Shown here one piece after another: positions 12,362-13,387 of a stretch of 13,387 nt of DNA. Where the stretch lies: contig USFO01000041.1 of NCBI GenBank assembly GCA_900553955.1, positions 1-13,387 of the forward strand, written 5' to 3'. The stretch is from an uncultured Oscillospiraceae bacterium (GTDB taxonomy: Bacteria > Bacillota > Clostridia > Oscillospirales > Ruminococcaceae). The notes under the pieces were generated by a model. That model did not search any database, had not been told where the DNA came from, and saw only the letters and a program-made list of their open reading frames with translations. The stretch's first letter is position 1, and the number at the start of each line of letters is the position of its first letter. The position numbers were made by a program, and so were the translations under genes.

Positions 12362-13222
12362 ATGAGATTTACAAAGGATTGGCAGGACTATGAGCTGCTT
12401 GACTGCTCCGGCGGAGAACGCCTTGAGCGTTGGGGCAAAATAGTTCTTATCAGACCCGACCCGCAGGTTATTTGGAACACCCCAAAGGATCACCCCTGCT
12501 GGTACAAGGCGGACGCCCGCTATATCCGCTCCAAGGAGGGCGGCGGCCACTGGGAGTGCCGCAGGCAGCTTCCCGAGGCGTGGAACATAAATTACAGGGA
12601 TTTGCAGTTCAAAATCAGCCCCACCGGCTTTAAGCACACGGGACTTTTCCCGGAGCAGGCGGTAAATTGGGATATGATGAGGGAAAAAATCACCGGAGCG
12701 GGCAGAAACGTCAAGGTGCTGAACCTTTTTGCCTATACCGGGGGCGCAACCCTTGCGGCTGCGGCGGCGGGAGCCTCCGTCTGCCATGTGGACGCGGCAA
12801 AGGGCATGGTTCACTGGGCAAGGGAGAATGCGGAGCTTTCCTCACTTGCGGAAAAGCCCATACGCTGGATTGTGGACGACTGCGCCAAGTTCGTGGAGAG
12901 AGAAATCCGCCGCGGGAACACCTACGACGCGATTATTATGGATCCTCCCTCCTACGGCAGAGGCCCCGGAGGGGAGGTCTGGAAGCTTGAGGATCAGATT
13001 TACGACCTTGTGAAGCTCTGCACCGGAGTTCTCTCCGACGATCCCCTTTTCTTCCTGCTCAATTCCTACACCACCGGGCTTTCCGCCTCCACCATGGAGT
13101 ATGTGCTCGGGGTCAATATGAAGAAATTCGGCGGCAGCGTTTCCGCAGAGGAAATCGGCCTGCCCGTAACCGCCACCGGCATGGCGCTTCCCTGCGGCAG
13201 CAGCGCAATTTGGAGCAAATAA
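12362..13222 (+). CDS. Class I SAM-dependent methyltransferase, RlmI-like
   Basis: A 286-residue methyltransferase of the COG1092/Methyltrans_SAM group, related to the catalytic half of RlmI and RlmK, which methylate 23S rRNA. Residues 1-85 are a small N-terminal region (ERLERWGKIVLIRPDPQVIW) that is not the typical PUA domain. SPTGFKHTGLFPEQAVNW (86-103) is the family substrate/SAM segment, NLFAYTGGATLAAAAAGA (121-138) is motif I, Asp144 (HVDAA) probably binds the ribose, and MDPPSYGRG (193-201) is motif IV. The RNA target cannot be predicted from this. ATG 12362 follows GAGGT after the glmM stop with an 8-base gap, so it is the last visible gene of the ruvA-ruvB-glmM operon. No hairpin terminator follows it; repeats begin two bases after the stop. 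Confidence 0.88.
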   Translation: MRFTKDWQDYELLDCSGGERLERWGKIVLIRPDPQVIWNTPKDHPCWYKADARYIRSKEGGGHWECRRQLPEAWNINYRDLQFKISPTGFKHTGLFPEQAVNWDMMREKITGAGRNVKVLNLFAYTGGATLAAAAAGASVCHVDAAKGMVHWARENAELSSLAEKPIRWIVDDCAKFVEREIRRGNTYDAIIMDPPSYGRGPGGEVWKLEDQIYDLVKLCTGVLSDDPLFFLLNSYTTGLSASTMEYVLGVNMKKFGGSVSAEEIGLPVTATGMALPCGSSAIWSK

Positions 13223-13224
13223 TC

Positions 13225-13266
13225 CGGAATGCGGAATGCGGAATGCAGAATGCAGAATGCGGAATA
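13225..13266 (+). repeat. Six tandem 7-bp repeats
   Basis: Units CGGAATG (13225, 13232, 13239), CAGAATG (13246, 13253) and CGGAATA (13260) follow each other without gaps, starting two bases after the methyltransferase stop. The G/A alternation at the second base shows point divergence after duplication. This simple repeat does not encode anything. Confidence 0.93.
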
Positions 13267-13274
13267 TTGCACAA

Positions 13275-13348
13275 GGCGAACTGAGCGCGAACCTCGGCTC
13301 CCCTGTGCTCGGTGAGGCGAACTGAGCGCGAACCTCGGCTCCCCTGTG
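13275..13348 (+). repeat. Two identical 33-bp direct repeats, period 41
   Basis: Bases 13275-13307 and 13316-13348 are identical over 33 positions, beginning GGCGAACTGAGCGCGAACCT and ending GGCTCCCCTGTG, with an 8-base spacer. The second copy runs straight into hairpin 1 of the two-hairpin element. Diverged versions of the same unit flank the elements between ruvC and ruvA. Confidence 0.9.
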
Positions 13349-13387
13349 TAAGGGGAGCTGGCTTTTCGGCTTGTTTCACAAGCCGAA
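13338..13387 (+). repeat. Two-hairpin repeat element, copy 3 (cut by window end)
   Basis: Hairpin 1 is GCTCCCCT (13338-13345), loop GTGTA, AGGGGAGC (13351-13358). Hairpin 2 is TTCGGCTTGT (13365-13374), loop TTC, ACAAGCCGAA (13378-13387), a perfect 10-bp stem ending on the last base of the window. The expected tail ending GGGTTGTATC would lie just beyond. Confidence 0.85.

Overview
The window looks like a chromosomal segment of a Gram-positive, anaerobe-type Bacillota, probably class Clostridia near the Oscillospirales/Ruminococcus group. This is inferred from strong AGGAGG-type ribosome binding sites, frequent TTG starts, sigma-A-like TTGACA/TATAAT promoters, moderately high GC coding sequence separated by AT-rich spacers, A-run/T-run bidirectional terminators, and a GGCTCCCCTGTGTAAGGGGAGC repeat of a kind I associate with gut Clostridia. 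No rRNA, tRNA, CRISPR array, transposase or phage gene is visible.

Layout. 1-107: non-coding, with two DnaA-box-like sites and an inverted repeat. 142-1119 (-): predicted lipoprotein of unknown function, with a near-consensus promoter. It diverges from 1316-2350 (+), an XRE-type helix-turn-helix regulator with a TPR region, whose promoter overlaps a 31-bp near-perfect palindrome. 4863-2459 (-): an AI-2E/PerM-family membrane protein followed by phosphopentomutase deoB, joined by an ATGA stop/start overlap. 5109-5951 (+): PAP2-superfamily membrane phosphatase. 5952-6380: a spacer with a terminator, a good promoter and a leader with two hairpins. 6381-7502 (+): zinc-dependent alcohol dehydrogenase with an odd cysteine-rich C-terminal tail. 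7573-8196 (-): second predicted lipoprotein. 8386-13222 (+): ruvC, a 435-bp repeat-filled spacer, then tightly packed ruvA, ruvB, glmM and an RlmI-like methyltransferase. 13223-13387: heptamer repeats, a tandem 33-bp repeat and another copy of the two-hairpin element, cut by the window end.

How the genes fit together. RuvA, RuvB and RuvC branch-migrate and resolve Holliday junctions. GlmM makes glucosamine-1-phosphate for peptidoglycan and sits directly behind ruvB with a 2-bp gap. DeoB links nucleoside catabolism to the pentose phosphate pool. The other genes are single units with their own promoters and terminators.

Most of the window is ordinary housekeeping sequence. The most unusual material is the repeat family. 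Three copies share a conserved first hairpin, but each has a different second hairpin that is still a perfect palindrome. A related sequence appears to form the terminator of the PAP2 gene, and a facing pair makes a large inverted repeat between ruvC and ruvA. I found no convincing new multi-gene system.
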